A stretch of DNA of 64,000 nt from Datisca glomerata (lineage: Eukaryota; Streptophyta; Magnoliopsida; Cucurbitales; Datiscaceae). The position numbers and the translations under genes are program-made. The stretch lies in assembly GCA_003255025.1 (NCBI GenBank), contig QANY01007306.1, positions 1,288,707 to 1,352,706 on the forward strand, given 5' to 3'. The notes below the pieces were generated by a model, which was not told where the DNA came from, searched no databases, and was given only the letters and a program-made list of their open reading frames with translations. Numbering within the stretch: the first letter of the stretch is position 1; every line of letters begins with the position of its first letter. Below, in pieces: positions 47,046 through 59,104 of the stretch.

Positions 47046-48320
47046 TTATAAATTACTATTTTAACGTATTATTTTTATGCCAGAAAATACAAACTCTTTT
47101 AACTCAAATCTTGGTCCTTTATTGATTATAATAAATTGATACATCAAATTATTTATTAATATTAATAAATCTATTAATCATAAGTTTTCCTAAGTTATGC
47201 ATTAATTTCAATTAACATTTTTTATATATTGAATAGATTAAAATTTTCAACATTAGATAATTAAATATTAAATGAGATGTGACCTAATAAGAATGACTAA
47301 AAATTGATAGGTAACCGTATGAGAACCATATATTCAACTATATATATGATTTTCCCTTTCTTTCTTCCATTGATTAATTCGTTCTCATTATCAGATCATC
47401 GTTCCTCCTTTTTAAACATTATTTTTTTTTAATTTTGATTCCATTCCATAACATTCAATTAAAACCAAATGTCACCTTAATGTAATGTGGTCAACCTGAC
47501 CTCCTTATATAACTACGACTTGGATAAGAATCTCATTACCATAGTTACTTCTTATTGGTCCAATAGAATTGAGTCACGTGGAAGAGATAAAAAAGTAACG
47601 ATAGTTGTTGGCTTGACTAATCTGAGCTGATCTCACTACCACAGTTCTGCTGATCAACTAACATGTAGCGATAATCGAATTTGTCTGCGCCCCTCTTACA
47701 AAAGGTCAACCAAGCGCTGTAGGCCACAATTTTCGTACTGACCTTTGTTTACTTGAAGAGGTTGAGCTGGGGTCAGATGATTCGACCCGTATCATGTTCT
47801 TTAGAGATCGGGATATTCACTCATGAAATAACATAAAATGAAGAAGAATGTACAGAAAAATGGAAGGATGAGACCAACGTTGCTTTCAATGAAAGTATGT
47901 GATTTCCACTTTGGAAGCATGGCATTCGGGCTGCTCTATTTCTGAAGTGATATTAAGCCAAATTTCTTTTTTTTTTTAAAGAATATTCGCAAAATTTTCA
48001 GTGCGGTAAGAGGGGACAAAAACTAATACAAACAGGAACTTGCACATTCTGATTTCTTTTCCAGCACCCTCTACGTACAAATTGCTCCCAATGATGACAT
48101 ATAACACCATTGTGCTAGCGTAAATTTTTTCTAATAATTTGGTGAGAAAGTAAAGATATTAATTAGAATATTGAGCTCAAACATGTGATTTCGTTTCCTT
48201 GATTATAGTTATCTGACAAATATTGAACCATAAACTTCTTTTACGTTTTTTATCAGTAGAATTTTTTCAATGTTCAAAATTAAATCTTTAAAACTTAAAA
48301 AGTCTACTTCAATACGTAGA
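47046..48320. other. Unassigned non-coding stretch
   Basis: AT-rich flank of the LINE and of gypsy G. Nothing recognisable was found on either strand; no ORF with a domain, no clear repeat. Confidence 0.35.
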
Positions 48321-50415
48321 TGCTTAAAATCAACGGTCAATCAAGACTAGGAGTGTTCACAGTTCATTTCAGTCGGTTATTTAAAGAAAAAAATGAACTG
48401 AACCGAAACTTTCGATTCGGCCACATGTCGAACAAACTGAATCGTAAAATTTATATGAACCGAACCGAATCGAACTGAACCGAACTGTGACTTATGGTTT
48501 GGTTCTATTCGATTTCACGGTTCGGCGAAGAGCAATAACAGATTGAACTCAGAACAATGGTGAAGAAAATGTAAAGAACTCACGAAGAGCACTGACAGAG
48601 AAACAGATCTAAAGCCGTGAAACACATGCATAACCGTTTCGAATCACCAGAAAATAATCCACATATCTAAAATCAAGGAGCAATAACAGATCTATAAAAC
48701 ATACTAACAGATATATGAACTAAGAGACGATTCCAGATCTAAACATATGAGACGAAATCATTTTGAATCACCAAAAAACACTCCAGATATCTAAAATCGA
48801 AGAGCAGTAACATATCTAAAAAACATACTAACAGATCTAAAAACTAAGAGATGATTCCAGATCTAATAATAAGAGACGATTTCAGATCTAAGAACTTAGA
48901 GACGATTCCAGATCTAAACATAAAAGATGAATCCAGATCTAAGAGACGATTCCAGATCTAAGAATTAAGAGATGATTTAATACTGAACAAATCTAAGAAC
49001 TTGCGAAGAAACCTGGGGAAGAGAGAGTTGGGTTGTAGCCTTCGTCTTGTTGAGAAGAATCGTCTTAAAAGGGCGAGAACTCAAAGTAGGAGTGGTTGTC
49101 GTTTTTGTCTTGTTGAGAGAAGGAAACTAGAGGAGCCTGCAATTTTGTCAAAGAAGGAGCTGCAATTTTGTGTTTTGTTGAAGAAGGACATGCAATTTTA
49201 TCAAAGAAGGAGCTGGCAATCTAAGATGAATCGGTATTGCATTAATTTTGTGTTTTGTTGAAGAAGGAGCTGCAATTTTGCTGAGAGAATGGAGAGAGAG
49301 GCCTACAATTTTGTCGAATAAGTGAAAAGGCCTAAGCCCTAAATTTTCAACTTATATACGGGGTTAGAGACTCAAAACGACATAGTATTGAAAAGTATAT
49401 GAGAGAAACTGTGCTAGGGTATAAAATGACATCGTTTTGCATAGGATATTTAGTTCGATTTGAAAACACATAATTTTTCGAACAGAACCAAAACTACGGT
49501 TCAACATTTGTACCGAATCTAACCGAACCGAACTGAGGTACATTATATAACCGACCGAACGGACCATTTTTGGCTCAGTTCGGTTAATTTGGTAACAATT
49601 TGTTCACCCATAATCAAGATGACATGCGCCACACTATGATGATTTACAATCCTGCAAGAAAAAATAATTGAGGAAGGATTATCTCAACACCGGCATAGTG
49701 CCTAACCTAGTACACTCCGACGATCAAGTCAGCGAAATATTTTTTAAAGAATGCACTGGACTCTGAAAGAATCCATATCGTTTAAATGAGGGTCATCATC
49801 TATTTATAATCATACTGTATTAGTCAATTATCTAGATTCGGTGTATCTTTCTCCTTATTCCTATAAGAAAGAAAGATATTTATGGAGAATACCGCACAAA
49901 TATGGGGATTTCTGTTATGATCTAATCCCTTTTAACAACCATGTGACTGCCTTAATAGCGGTGTTGTGTAGTTGTTCTTTCTTAGTATGACTGATTATCT
50001 CATTTTCATCACGTCAGAAAGTGGGTCTCGACTATCTCGAGTAGCCGCGACTATGGGTACGAGAGGACCTCAATCATGAAGGTCCACTAAAGGGGGACCT
50101 CAATCATCCAATGACCTCGAGCGTAAAGGTGGTCAGTGGACCTCAGCCATCTCAGTGGTCTTCACCAAAGAGGAAATCTCGGCCATCATGGTGACTTTAT
50201 TCATGGATGATACCCCGGTCATCATGGAGGCCTCGATCAGGGAGGATGCCTTAGCCAACATGGTGACCTTGGTCCTGGAAGAAGGGTTAGTCTGGGGTGA
50301 AGGACCCTTGGTTTGGACTTAATATAGGCCCTCTCTTGAAGGAGAAGTATGGGGTATTGCCTACAAATCTCATTGGATGTGAACCTCAACCCATATGCTT
50401 TTCATCCATCACAGT
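48321..50415 (-). repeat. Gypsy G 3' LTR, carrying a hAT-like insertion
   Basis: On the minus strand it starts TGTGATGGATG at 50415, after the purine tract, and ends TTTTAAGCA near 48321. Without the 1.27-kb insertion it is about 820 bp. It shares with the F LTRs the AGGC..AATAC start region, the ATTAAGTCCAAACC block, the GTTGTTAA and TATTCTCCATAAATATCT blocks and the CTTGATCGTCGGAGT block. The inner boundary is approximate. Confidence 0.7.
48347..49611. mobile_element. Small hAT-like non-autonomous element
   Basis: Flanked by a perfect 8-bp direct repeat AATCAAGA (48339-48346 and 49612-49619), the length hAT transposases make. Ends are short imperfect inverted repeats: TAGGAGTGTTCAC on the left, TATGGGTGAACAA on the right read inward. 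Next to them are CGGTTCGGTT-type words on one side and their complements on the other, a pattern seen in many plant hAT derivatives. The interior is non-coding, with repeated CCAGATCTAAA words at 48730-48990. The open frames within (49001-49261, 49364-49567) show no domain. Confidence 0.75.
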
Positions 50416-50434
50416 TTGCCCCCACCTTCGACTC
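50416..50434 (-). promoter_or_regulatory. Gypsy G polypurine tract
   Basis: Read on the minus strand it is GTCGAAGGTGGGGGCAAAC, immediately upstream of the LTR start TGTGATGG. Position and purine content fit the plus-strand primer. Confidence 0.7.
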
Positions 50435-51109
50435 TGAAGCATAACACTAGAGTCAGGAAGTACGTGTTGACAAGAGACGTGAGTTTTTTCTGAGACTTTG
50501 GATTTAGAACGTCTCACTCATTCGTATGATGCTAAGCGTCTCATCCTGGCCGAACATTTCATCCTGGCCGAACATTTCATCATGGTCGAACAAATGGTCG
50601 AACACTTCCATGTGGCTAAGCGTTTGGTGGTAACGGAGCATGGCCGAACGTCTTGGTGGTTGATGGAGCTGCCACATCATTACACAGTTTACGAAAGGTC
50701 TTTTAATCTCAACCATTGATTTAGAAGAGATGATCTTAGCCCTTGAATTCTAATTTTCACCTTTTAAATTTCTCTCTTCTCCAATTCAAAATTTTCACTT
50801 CTAACTTTCCCTCTTCTCCAAATTATTCACTTTTAACTCTCTCTTTCTATTTGTCTATCTTCTCCACGCCAACTCTTCTTCCTCTTCGACTTCTTCTTTC
50901 TTTCTTTTTTCATAATTTTTTTCTTTATTTCAAGCTTTTGGTTCTTTCTCGCTTCCATTGGTGAGGGAGCCATTCGAGTCGGTTGCTTTGGCAAATTTCT
51001 AGTCGATCTAATAAAGGTTATTGTTCTTCTATTTTCATTTATCTTTGCATTCTTGTGGTAATTAATGAAATGGGTTTGGGATCTCCATTGAGTTTGATTT
51101 GAGTCTTCA
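50435..51109 (+). promoter_or_regulatory. Upstream region of the antisense gene in gypsy G
   Basis: A short duplication (CATCCTGGCCGAACATTT, near 50545 and 50563) is followed by a 200-bp pyrimidine-rich stretch (50745-50945, TTCTCT/CTTCTT words). Such a tract followed by an ATG in good context suggests the 5' untranslated region of the plus-strand gene starting at 51110. No TATA box is claimed. Confidence 0.45.
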
Positions 51110-52980
51110 ATGGAGGTTTCAATGAATTTAAAATTTTCTGGCGAAACTCCGACGGGTAAGGCCTTATTTTAATTTATTTTTCAATATTATTTTTACAGAG
51201 CTCATGTTCGTCCCAATTTGAGGGATGGGTATGTTTTTTATGATTACCCTTTTAGATATGGCCTTAGGCTCCCTTTACCAAAACTTATAAGGATGGCCTT
51301 TAAACTTATAATATTGCACCCACTAAGTTGTGGCCTAACACTTGGAGGGCGCTTCTTGGTCTTTTGTTCTTGGGGCATAAGACTGGCGTTACGGTCAACT
51401 TAGATCTCTTGAGGAGTTTGTTTTTTTATGGTTGAACACGTTGACTCTCCCGGTCATTATTATTTGAATGATCGTGAAAAATTAGGAATTCTTCTTCGTA
51501 AGCTGACCAGTAATAAATATTGGAGGGATAAATACTTTTTTTATCTGAGGGGAAGTTTGCTCCAGATGAGGTCTCTCCCAGTGTCAAGGAACGCATTGTA
51601 GCGGGTGAGGCTCCTCATGTTACGATTGGGTACCCCCGATAGAACTAAGTATTTTTCATCTTCATGCTTTGTTTTTTCTTAATTATGCATTGACCCTCAC
51701 TACTTTTCTTTTGTAGCTTTTGACTCTTGGAGTTGACTCTCTTATGGAAGCAACATCCAAATCTCATCAACTTCTTCATGCATATCCAGAGAAAATGATC
51801 GACTTGATTTTGTCCGATGAAAATTTGATGGCAGTGAGTTTGTGGAAGTAAGCAGTTGACCTTCTCAGAGGTATCCCCTTATTCCTATCTACCTCATTAA
51901 ATCCTTTAAACTCTCTTACATCTGCCATTTATTAATTATACGGGACTGAGCACGAGCTGATTGCGATGAACCTACTAACCCCTTTAGAATGGAACATAGA
52001 TTTGATGATGTCGGCTGGTGTACGTGCTAAGTTATCTATAGAAGAGATGAAGAAGAGGACCAAGGATATAAATAATACTAGAGCTTATATACCTAGATTC
52101 GCGCCCCTTTAGCCCTCTGACAAGCCTTCTCTCTTCCCGTCTGAGCAAGTTCGGCTGATCTCTATTATAGCCTTATATCTTTCCAGCAGACATGATAAGG
52201 CCTCAGACAAATTTAGTAGAGGAGATCCCATGGATCGAGTTGAGGTCCTATGCTCATCCCTGGGATGCATGTTTGCAGACCAGTGACGCCTTGGCTATTA
52301 ATCTGACAAGTGGCTCCTTACTCATCATCATCAGGCAATCATGAAAGACAAGTCCATTAAGGAGCTTACTGAGGAGTTTATTGCTCACTCCATCTGCGTA
52401 AGACTTTGAGTCCATTTTATTATTGCAATGTACTTACTTTAAATTTTTGCTTATTTTCCTTCAGTCTACCCAAGCCGTGACTATGGTAACGAGGAAGGAT
52501 GCCTCCATAAAGCTAAAGTATAATGGCAAGCCCAAGGAGTCTATGTGGCCAGGTCAGTTGGGATCTCCCTCGGTCAGTCGTGGATGGGTTGAAGGAGACA
52601 GTGGCTGTCTGAAAGTCGAACCTCTTCCTTCAGGAGAGGGCTCTGAGGCAGGTGATCCAGAAGTACGATGAGCGAAGGGCTCGTTCGAGACGTTGGAGAC
52701 CTCATCGTAGGCTTTAGGATGAATTGAAGACTGCTAGGGAGGAAGCTTTGAATGAGTATAATACTAGCTTCATCAATTGCCTCTAAGCCAGACGAGGTCG
52801 GGCATACTGAGGATGATATCATTAAGATAGCTGATGGTGGCCTCATCTTCGAGGATACGACCCTTCCACATTCTAGTAATCTTCCAAAAACCTGTTGTTA
52901 AGCTCAAGGTGTCTGCTGACCCAGCTGCTCTGACGAAGGCTGAATTCCGAGCCACTGCGCCTGTGAATGCTGAGTTCTTT
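51110..52980 (+). pseudogene. Antisense extra gene of gypsy G (PF04195-like)
   Basis: Lies between pol and 3' LTR on the strand opposite to G's pol. Exon 1 starts MEVSMNLKF at 51110 and ends at 51155 (GTAAGG donor). Exon 2 from 51201 continues in frame as HVRPNLRDG. After one frameshift it reads APTKLWPNTWRALLGLLFLG and VNLDLLRSLFF (51315-51430), the pattern of the family annotated as putative gypsy-type transposon protein (PF04195). A stop follows at 51434. Later pieces with intron-like gaps (51715, about 51945, 52465 acceptors) run to a charged region near 52600-52760. Its function in such elements is not known. Confidence 0.65.
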
Positions 52981-53179
52981 GAGGGCCTTCCTAATATCTG
53001 ACATATTGCCCTACATGGCATTTGTTGACTGTGTTATCCCTTTTTTTCATCTATTGCCGTTACTTTTCTTAACTTGATACTTTAGAAATATGTCAACGGT
53101 ATTTTTGAAGTATAAATATGAATGAATGTCTCCTTTTGGGGGCACGTGTGATATCTCAATTTAACACTTGTTTCTTGCA
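52981..53179. other. Gypsy G 3' region, no gene seen
   Basis: Short interval between the end of the antisense gene and the ~131-bp array. Nothing recognised. Confidence 0.3.
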
Positions 53180-53640
53180 TATAATTACACGCGCACCTTT
53201 AGATTGGGTTTACTTCACCCGAGCATATAGTGATCCCAGATGCCACATGATACTACCATGGTCCTTTACCTTGTGTTAGGTCTTTTTCCAGATCATCGCC
53301 AGTGATCAGGAGGCCTCAGCTAGTCGTTGCCTTATGGAGGTATTCCGTCTAAGTATTTCATGATCTCAAGTGCGACGAAGTGATACTGTGGTCATTTTTT
53401 CCCTATGCACGGTCTTTCTCCAGATCATGTAAGTGATCAAAAGGCCTCAACCGACTTTGGCCTTGGGTGAGGTCTTCTGTCGGAGCATTTCATGATTTTA
53501 GGTGCCATGAAGTGCTACTGTGATCATTTTCCCCTATGCATGGTCTTTATTTGGATCATCGTAAGTGATCATGAGGTCTCAACAGGTCGTGGCCTCGGGT
53601 AAGGTCTTCAGTCAGAGCATTCCATGATCTCGTGTGGCGT
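53180..53640 (-). repeat. ~131-bp tandem array in gypsy G 3' region
   Basis: About 3.5 units of roughly 131 bp, each with GTCTTTCTCCAGATCAT, AGTGATCA(A/G)GAGGCCTC and a CCCTATGCA word. Reverse-complemented, these match the array at 19630-20320 in gypsy F (GACCTCAACC and TGATCAGACAAAAGACC parts). Its place between integrase and the antisense gene defines the 3' region of this family. Confidence 0.8.
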
Positions 53641-53879
53641 TCCTAAAACTCTATTTTTGGATCATCAATGCTCCTTAGTTTTCGTAGAGTAGGACTTCAT
53701 ATTTAACAAGTAAGCTTAATAAAATGTATTATAATTGAACTTTATTGTAGATAGGAGAACGAAACTTATTAAAATAAGATGCTAATAGAAATCGAGTATA
53801 ATTTATGAAAATAAAGTATTAACAGAAGTACATTCTAAGGCTAGTTGCATTCAACCTTTGCTGATTGTTTTTCCGTCTA
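53641..53879 (-). other. Gypsy G spacer between integrase and array
   Basis: AT-rich, no coding sequence recognised on either strand. Confidence 0.3.
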
Positions 53880-54350
53880 AGTCCTGGAGAATGTAAGTCC
53901 AAGGCCTGATGACTCCAGCTATCACGTAAGGGCCTTTCTGAATGGGTTCAAGCTTACCTACACTGTCATTTTGGGTATTCTGGTATACCCTTCGAAGGAC
54001 TTGATCCCCAACTGCGAATCTGCAGATGTTAGTAACCTTATTGAGGTATTAAGATGCTTTTTGAGCATAAGTCGCCAACCTGATCAGTGTCAATTCTGCC
54101 TTACCCTCTAGAGCATCTAGTGTCTAGGTCATGGCTTCTCTGTTATTGTCCTCTTTTGTGAGTTGTGCTATGATGTTGGGCATTCCGATTTCGATCAAAA
54201 TCACCGCTTCAGCTCTGTAAACCAATGAATAAGGCGTCTCTACTCTGGGTGCCCGTTTCATCGTCTTGTATGATCACAATATCGTCTGGAGTTCTTCGAC
54301 CCATTTCCCTTTGGCTTGGCTGAGTCTCTTGAGAACTCTAAGAAATTAGA
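53880..54350 (-). pseudogene. Gypsy G integrase C-terminal half
   Basis: Minus-strand reading gives the C-terminal half of a plant gypsy integrase: LKRLSQAKGKWVEEL (about 54335-54290), ETPYSLVYRAEAVI, a LIRLATYAQKAS block, then the chromodomain-free C-terminal part with FAVGDQVLRRV, GKLEPIQKGPYVI and TYILQDLDGK (about 53900). A few stops interrupt. The N-terminal zinc-binding region and catalytic core are missing, cut at 54350 by the foreign block. Confidence 0.85.
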
Positions 54351-55594
54351 GTTATCTTATAGTTTTCAATGTTAATTTAGTATCAATTATAGAGTGATTT
54401 CTCTAGTTAATGGTCATATTTTATCTTGTGTTGTATGTTGCCTATCTTGAATAGGATTTTTGTTTATTTTGCTAAATTATCATCAAATGATCAGAAAATG
54501 CACTCATTGTGAGCTTTCATTGTAGGACTCCAAGTTGGAGGTTGAGTGACCAAGTGTTGGAGCTTCTGTTACAACAGTGCACAACATCATTGAGCATGCA
54601 TGAAGAACATTCGATCATTTTTAGTCCAACTGGCACATGAATTCACGCGCAAAAATCTAAGCGAGCTAAAAGGCTATGTGGATAGCAGATAGGCGTTGAT
54701 TTTGATATGGTCTTCACCATTTGCTGGGGTGGTGAGTGTCCTTCACTCATTTTGTACCCTAGCTTGGAACATATAAAAGAAAGTACATATTGCATTAAAG
54801 GGAGCTAACAAGCTGCATTCCTTAGAGCATACAAAATTCAGAGAAAAAAAGGAAAGAGTACAGAAAAGGAAAAAAAAGGATGAAGAAGGAAGAAGATAAG
54901 CTGTTGAGCAACCTCTCTAATTCTATCTTTAGCTCCTTAAGTTTCTTTGTATTTTTTCCTTTAAACTCATTAGTTTTGCAATTAATGGCTGGATTATATT
55001 TTGAGATTTTTACTGAACTAAGTATGGCTAAACTTTCTTAGCTGGAGTTATTAATGAACCTTAAGATTGTTTAACTTACTTCATTTGCTCGAATTGTTAT
55101 GCTAATATAATAGCATTTCTTTCTTTCAAGTGTGCTTCATTATTAATTCTTCTTATTGCTTGGCCACCAATTTGCAAGATGATATGCTAATTTAAATTTT
55201 GGAAAGAATTAGGTTAGTAGATCGAGTTTGACTGATACAAGTTTACTTAATCTCTTAATGAATTAAGTGATTTGTGAATAGTATAGGCATATACGGTTTA
55301 CCTTGTGAGCCTGTAAAAAATTGGAGTTATTAATTGGTCATTGAGATTAATCTGGCATAGGCATATGTTGGGAATAATTAAAGAACCTAAGCCATGAATG
55401 ATTGAAAGACACTCATGCATTTGACAAGTTATGGTTACTACTGTTAGTGATGTTGTAGCATAGGCATAAGTTATGACTCTAGCCATATCTTGTCCTTTAC
55501 CACAATTTGTTGAATTCGGCTTATTAATTAGCATTTGTTACTTTGTTGTTCACATTTTACTTTCTTTCTACTTAACTAAAACACTCATATTCAT

Positions 55595-56622
55595 TGTTGA
55601 GGGTTATGCCCTCAAAGCATATGTATTGACATTTTGATGTGAAATTTAAGGAGAATTACATTTTTCTTATAATTGTTCTTTTACATTATTGTTGAATAAT
55701 TTATATAAATATCTAAAAATTCCATATTCATTAATGAGACTATAATCTTGTATTAGTAAAAGAGGGTTAAGATCGTAGATAATTAATAAAATTATAAATA
55801 ACATAATAAAGTATAGAATCTTTAATGAATGCTTGTTAGTACGGTTCACTGAGCATTATAATTGCGTGTGATCTAGATCCGGATCATTAATGTGGATAGA
55901 TATCTTAATGAAGGTACTTTATATAATAAGATTATATATGATAGGACCGATGTGAATTAATATTTTTATTAACGTGTCATTTATCTTAAAGATTTAATAC
56001 ACATCAATTGGATGATCATATGAGGCATTATGCTGGCTCACGACACATTGCAGTTGTGCACAATTGTAATGGGTCCCACTGCAATAGGTAATTTTATAAT
56101 TAAATAATATTTCAGTTTATCCTCAAAAATCCGATACGTCGTTATCTAGAATATTGTATATTCTAATGGCTTAAGTAGTTGAAAGAAGAGGAGAGAATCA
56201 GTTGATCAGATCATCAGTTCGTAAATCAAGAGTTGAATTGAGAATATGATTGGTGTCAGAAAGATTTTATTTTGTGATTAAATGTTAATCAAATCTCTAT
56301 AAGAATAATCATCACGTTCTCTTAAAGAATCGTCTCACTAAAGTTATTCTCAGTAAATCTCTAGATCTCATATGTTGAGAACATCTAAAGACAAAAAAAA
56401 AGTGTATTGTAATATTCTACTTGCCCACACACGTCCTAGTGCATTAAGGATTGACTTGGAAGATCTTGATGTGGATCTCGGAGTCTACTGGTCGTTGGAA
56501 CGATTTCGTGAGAACGGATGATTAATCAATTTTTGTAACGACACTTGATATATGCTACAAGAAGTATATGATTCATAACCTTGAATGTTGTAGATTTAAT
56601 TTATAAATATATAATGGTGATT
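55595..56622 (+). repeat. Copia C 5' LTR, internally deleted
   Basis: Matches the reverse complement of 36356-38530 in two pieces: 55595 to about 56030 (start of the LTR) and about 56031-56622 (3' part). About 1 kb is missing between GATGATCATATG and AGGCATTATGC. The LTR runs directly into leader sequence (TGATTATTGGGTTA) without the terminal TAACA and primer-binding site. Confidence 0.85.
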
Positions 56623-58080
56623 ATTGGGTTAGACTTTATTTTAATTTTTTTCTAGATCTTAAGTATGCCGAACTGAGGCGTAGGAAATTTTTTTAATTTT
56701 ATTTTGAATACTATTATAATTATTTCGAACGCGAGAAGATGAAGAACTCACGAGACGAACGGCAGAATTTACTGTTCATGTGGAAACACTGTTCATCTGC
56801 GAAAACACTGCTTATCTGCAAAAACACTGTTCACCCTGAAAATTTACTGTTTCGGCGGAGGTGAACAGTGCGCGCGATAGTGTACCGGGGGTGAACAGTG
56901 TTGTCCGGTACGGCGGGCGGCTACTGGTGTTGAGACGGGCGGCGATGGTGATGGGCAGCGATCAGAGAGTCTTATCGTCGGTGACAACTGTTGTCACATT
57001 TTAGGAAAGTTTTCAACAAACCTTGCAACAAACTCTATTACCTAAGTGTTTCATTAAAACTCAAACTCTTTTAATTATCCATTTAATTTTTGAAATTAAT
57101 GTCATTTTAAAATCAATTATTAATAATTTATTTTATGAAAATTAAAAACTAATAGCTTGATTGGGTTTGACCTAAGTTTGACCAAATCAAATAAAGTGTT
57201 TATTTGACTAAGTCCAAATCAACTATATTAAAAGGAATAGTTATAAAAATTATTTTAATTAAAAAAATAGTTTTTGTAACTAAAAATGGTTTTGTTCAAA
57301 GTTTGAAGATTATGAAGATGGACTTCAGGAGGAGAATGTAATATTTGAGAAATATGTATTCTTGAAGTCCGCTTTGTTTCCTTATTTCAAGAGTTGTAAT
57401 TTAGAAATACCCAATGGTCACTCGATCCATTATTATTTTATTTAATTGTTAAATAATTTCACACTGCCCAGAATCGGATTAACTTATACTTAAATATTCA
57501 TAGGGTTATTATTTTAACTAGTATTTAATTTGGAATTAATTGATTAGTTAAAATAGAAACACATTATCCTAAAATAGTGAGTGGGAGATGATTGGCAAGC
57601 CAATGTAACATATGGTTTTCATCATTAGTACAACACCGTGCGGTGAGGGCCTTGAGATGACTTTGTTTTCATTCTCCTAAGAAAGGTTTCGAACTGTACC
57701 AATACCAAGGTTGGACTTCTTAAGAAGATAGAAGGAAAATATGTACTTTAGTTTTGACCAATCCTAAAACGGCATATTTTAAATGAAGTCACGAAATCTA
57801 AAATGATGGATTACACACAAATTCACGCTTAAGCTTTCATGTGGATAGTCGTGACTTAACCGAACAAACGATACCTTATTGTTAAAAAAGAAAATATGAG
57901 ATATTTTAAGTTTTACTTAATAAGGATGAGAATGTCAGTTGGGTTGCTTTATCGTGATTAGTAAATACTAAATTTATGTGTTTATTATAATTGCATTTAT
58001 ACATCACGTTTACTTTTAGAATTCTAGATATTTATCAATTATATTGAACCATGTATGTTTTAAATTTCAGTTATCAATAT
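56623..58080 (+). other. Copia C untranslated leader
   Basis: Equivalent to 34367-36300 in copia B and 1-1320 in copia A, with the GC-rich patch (56860-57000) and the AACACCGTG and ATACCAAGGTTGGACT landmarks. A deletion occurs near 57450. Non-coding. Confidence 0.7.
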
Positions 58081-58081
58081 T

Positions 58082-59093
58082 ATGTCTACCATGGGCAACC
58101 CTGTTAGTGCTTTACTCACTCTTCAGAAATTGAATGGTGATAATTTCATACGTTGGAAATCAAATATGAACTTAATACTGAGAATCATAAGTTCATTCTT
58201 AGTGAGGAATGTCCTGAAGAGCTCGTTGCTAACGCCGGTAAGAATGTTAAGGACAAATATGATGCTTGGATCATATCAAACAATAAGGTGAAGTGCTACA
58301 TGCTTGTGAGCATGAATGATATTCTGAGAACTAAGTATGAAAGCATGGAGACTGTCTATGAGATTATGAAATTTTTACAGGCATTGTTTGGGCAGCAGTC
58401 CGATCAAAGTCATCATGAGGCCACTAGGAGCTATATGACAACTAAGATGAGAAAGAGTACTTCTGTTCGAGGACATGTTTTGAACATAATCAACATAATG
58501 CATGAGCAGAAGTACATGGACTACCATTGATGAGCAGACTTAAGTTAACATCATACTAGAGTCGCTCACATCAGCTTTTCTGCGTTCACGACCAACTATG
58601 TTATGAATAAGTTGTAGTTCAACATGACCCAATTATTGAATGAACTGTAGACTTTTGAGTCACTCAACCTTAGAATAACCAAAGAGGGCGAGGCAAATGT
58701 TATCGAGCAAAAGCCTTCTTCCAATATTGTTAAGAAAAAGAAAAGGAAAAAGAACAATGGTAAGGACAAGAGTAAGAACTAAAGAGTAAAGATAGCCAAG
58801 AAATCGCTGAAAGCCCAGAAGAATAAGAAAGACAACAAGCCCAAAGGAAAGTGTTTCCACTGTGGGGTTGAAGGTTATTGGAAGAGAAACTGTAACAAGT
58901 ATCTCTCTGAGCTGAAAAAGAAAGGTAAATATGATTTACTTATACATGAAGTTTATTTAGTGGAATATGATTTGTCATCCTAGATACTTGATTCAGGAGA
59001 CACTAACCATGTATGCTCTTCTTTGCACATGCTTGATTCGTCAAGGGAGCTGGCTGATGGCGAGGTCATTTTGAGAGTTGGCAGTGATGCGCT
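58082..59093 (+). pseudogene. Copia C gag and protease start
   Basis: MSTMGNPVSALLTLQKLNGD begins at 58082. A one-base shift at about 58180 moves the frame to the 125-codon stretch 58153-58530 (ENHKFILSEECPEE, NNKVKCYMLVSMND, GHVLNIINIMHEQ). Later gag, lysine-rich (58730-58850), is broken by stops. The zinc knuckle reads CFHCGVEGYWKRNC (58849-58890), with His changed to Tyr. The protease motif LDSGDTNHV is present at about 58985 with DSG intact, after a stop. This is the best-preserved gag start of the family in the window. Confidence 0.85.
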
Positions 59094-59104
59094 CGTGTCA
59101 GCTC

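Noticed and set aside
49001..49261. 86-codon open frame in the hAT-like element
   Set aside because: Repetitive GAAGAAGGA-type text without a transposase motif; the element is best seen as non-autonomous.
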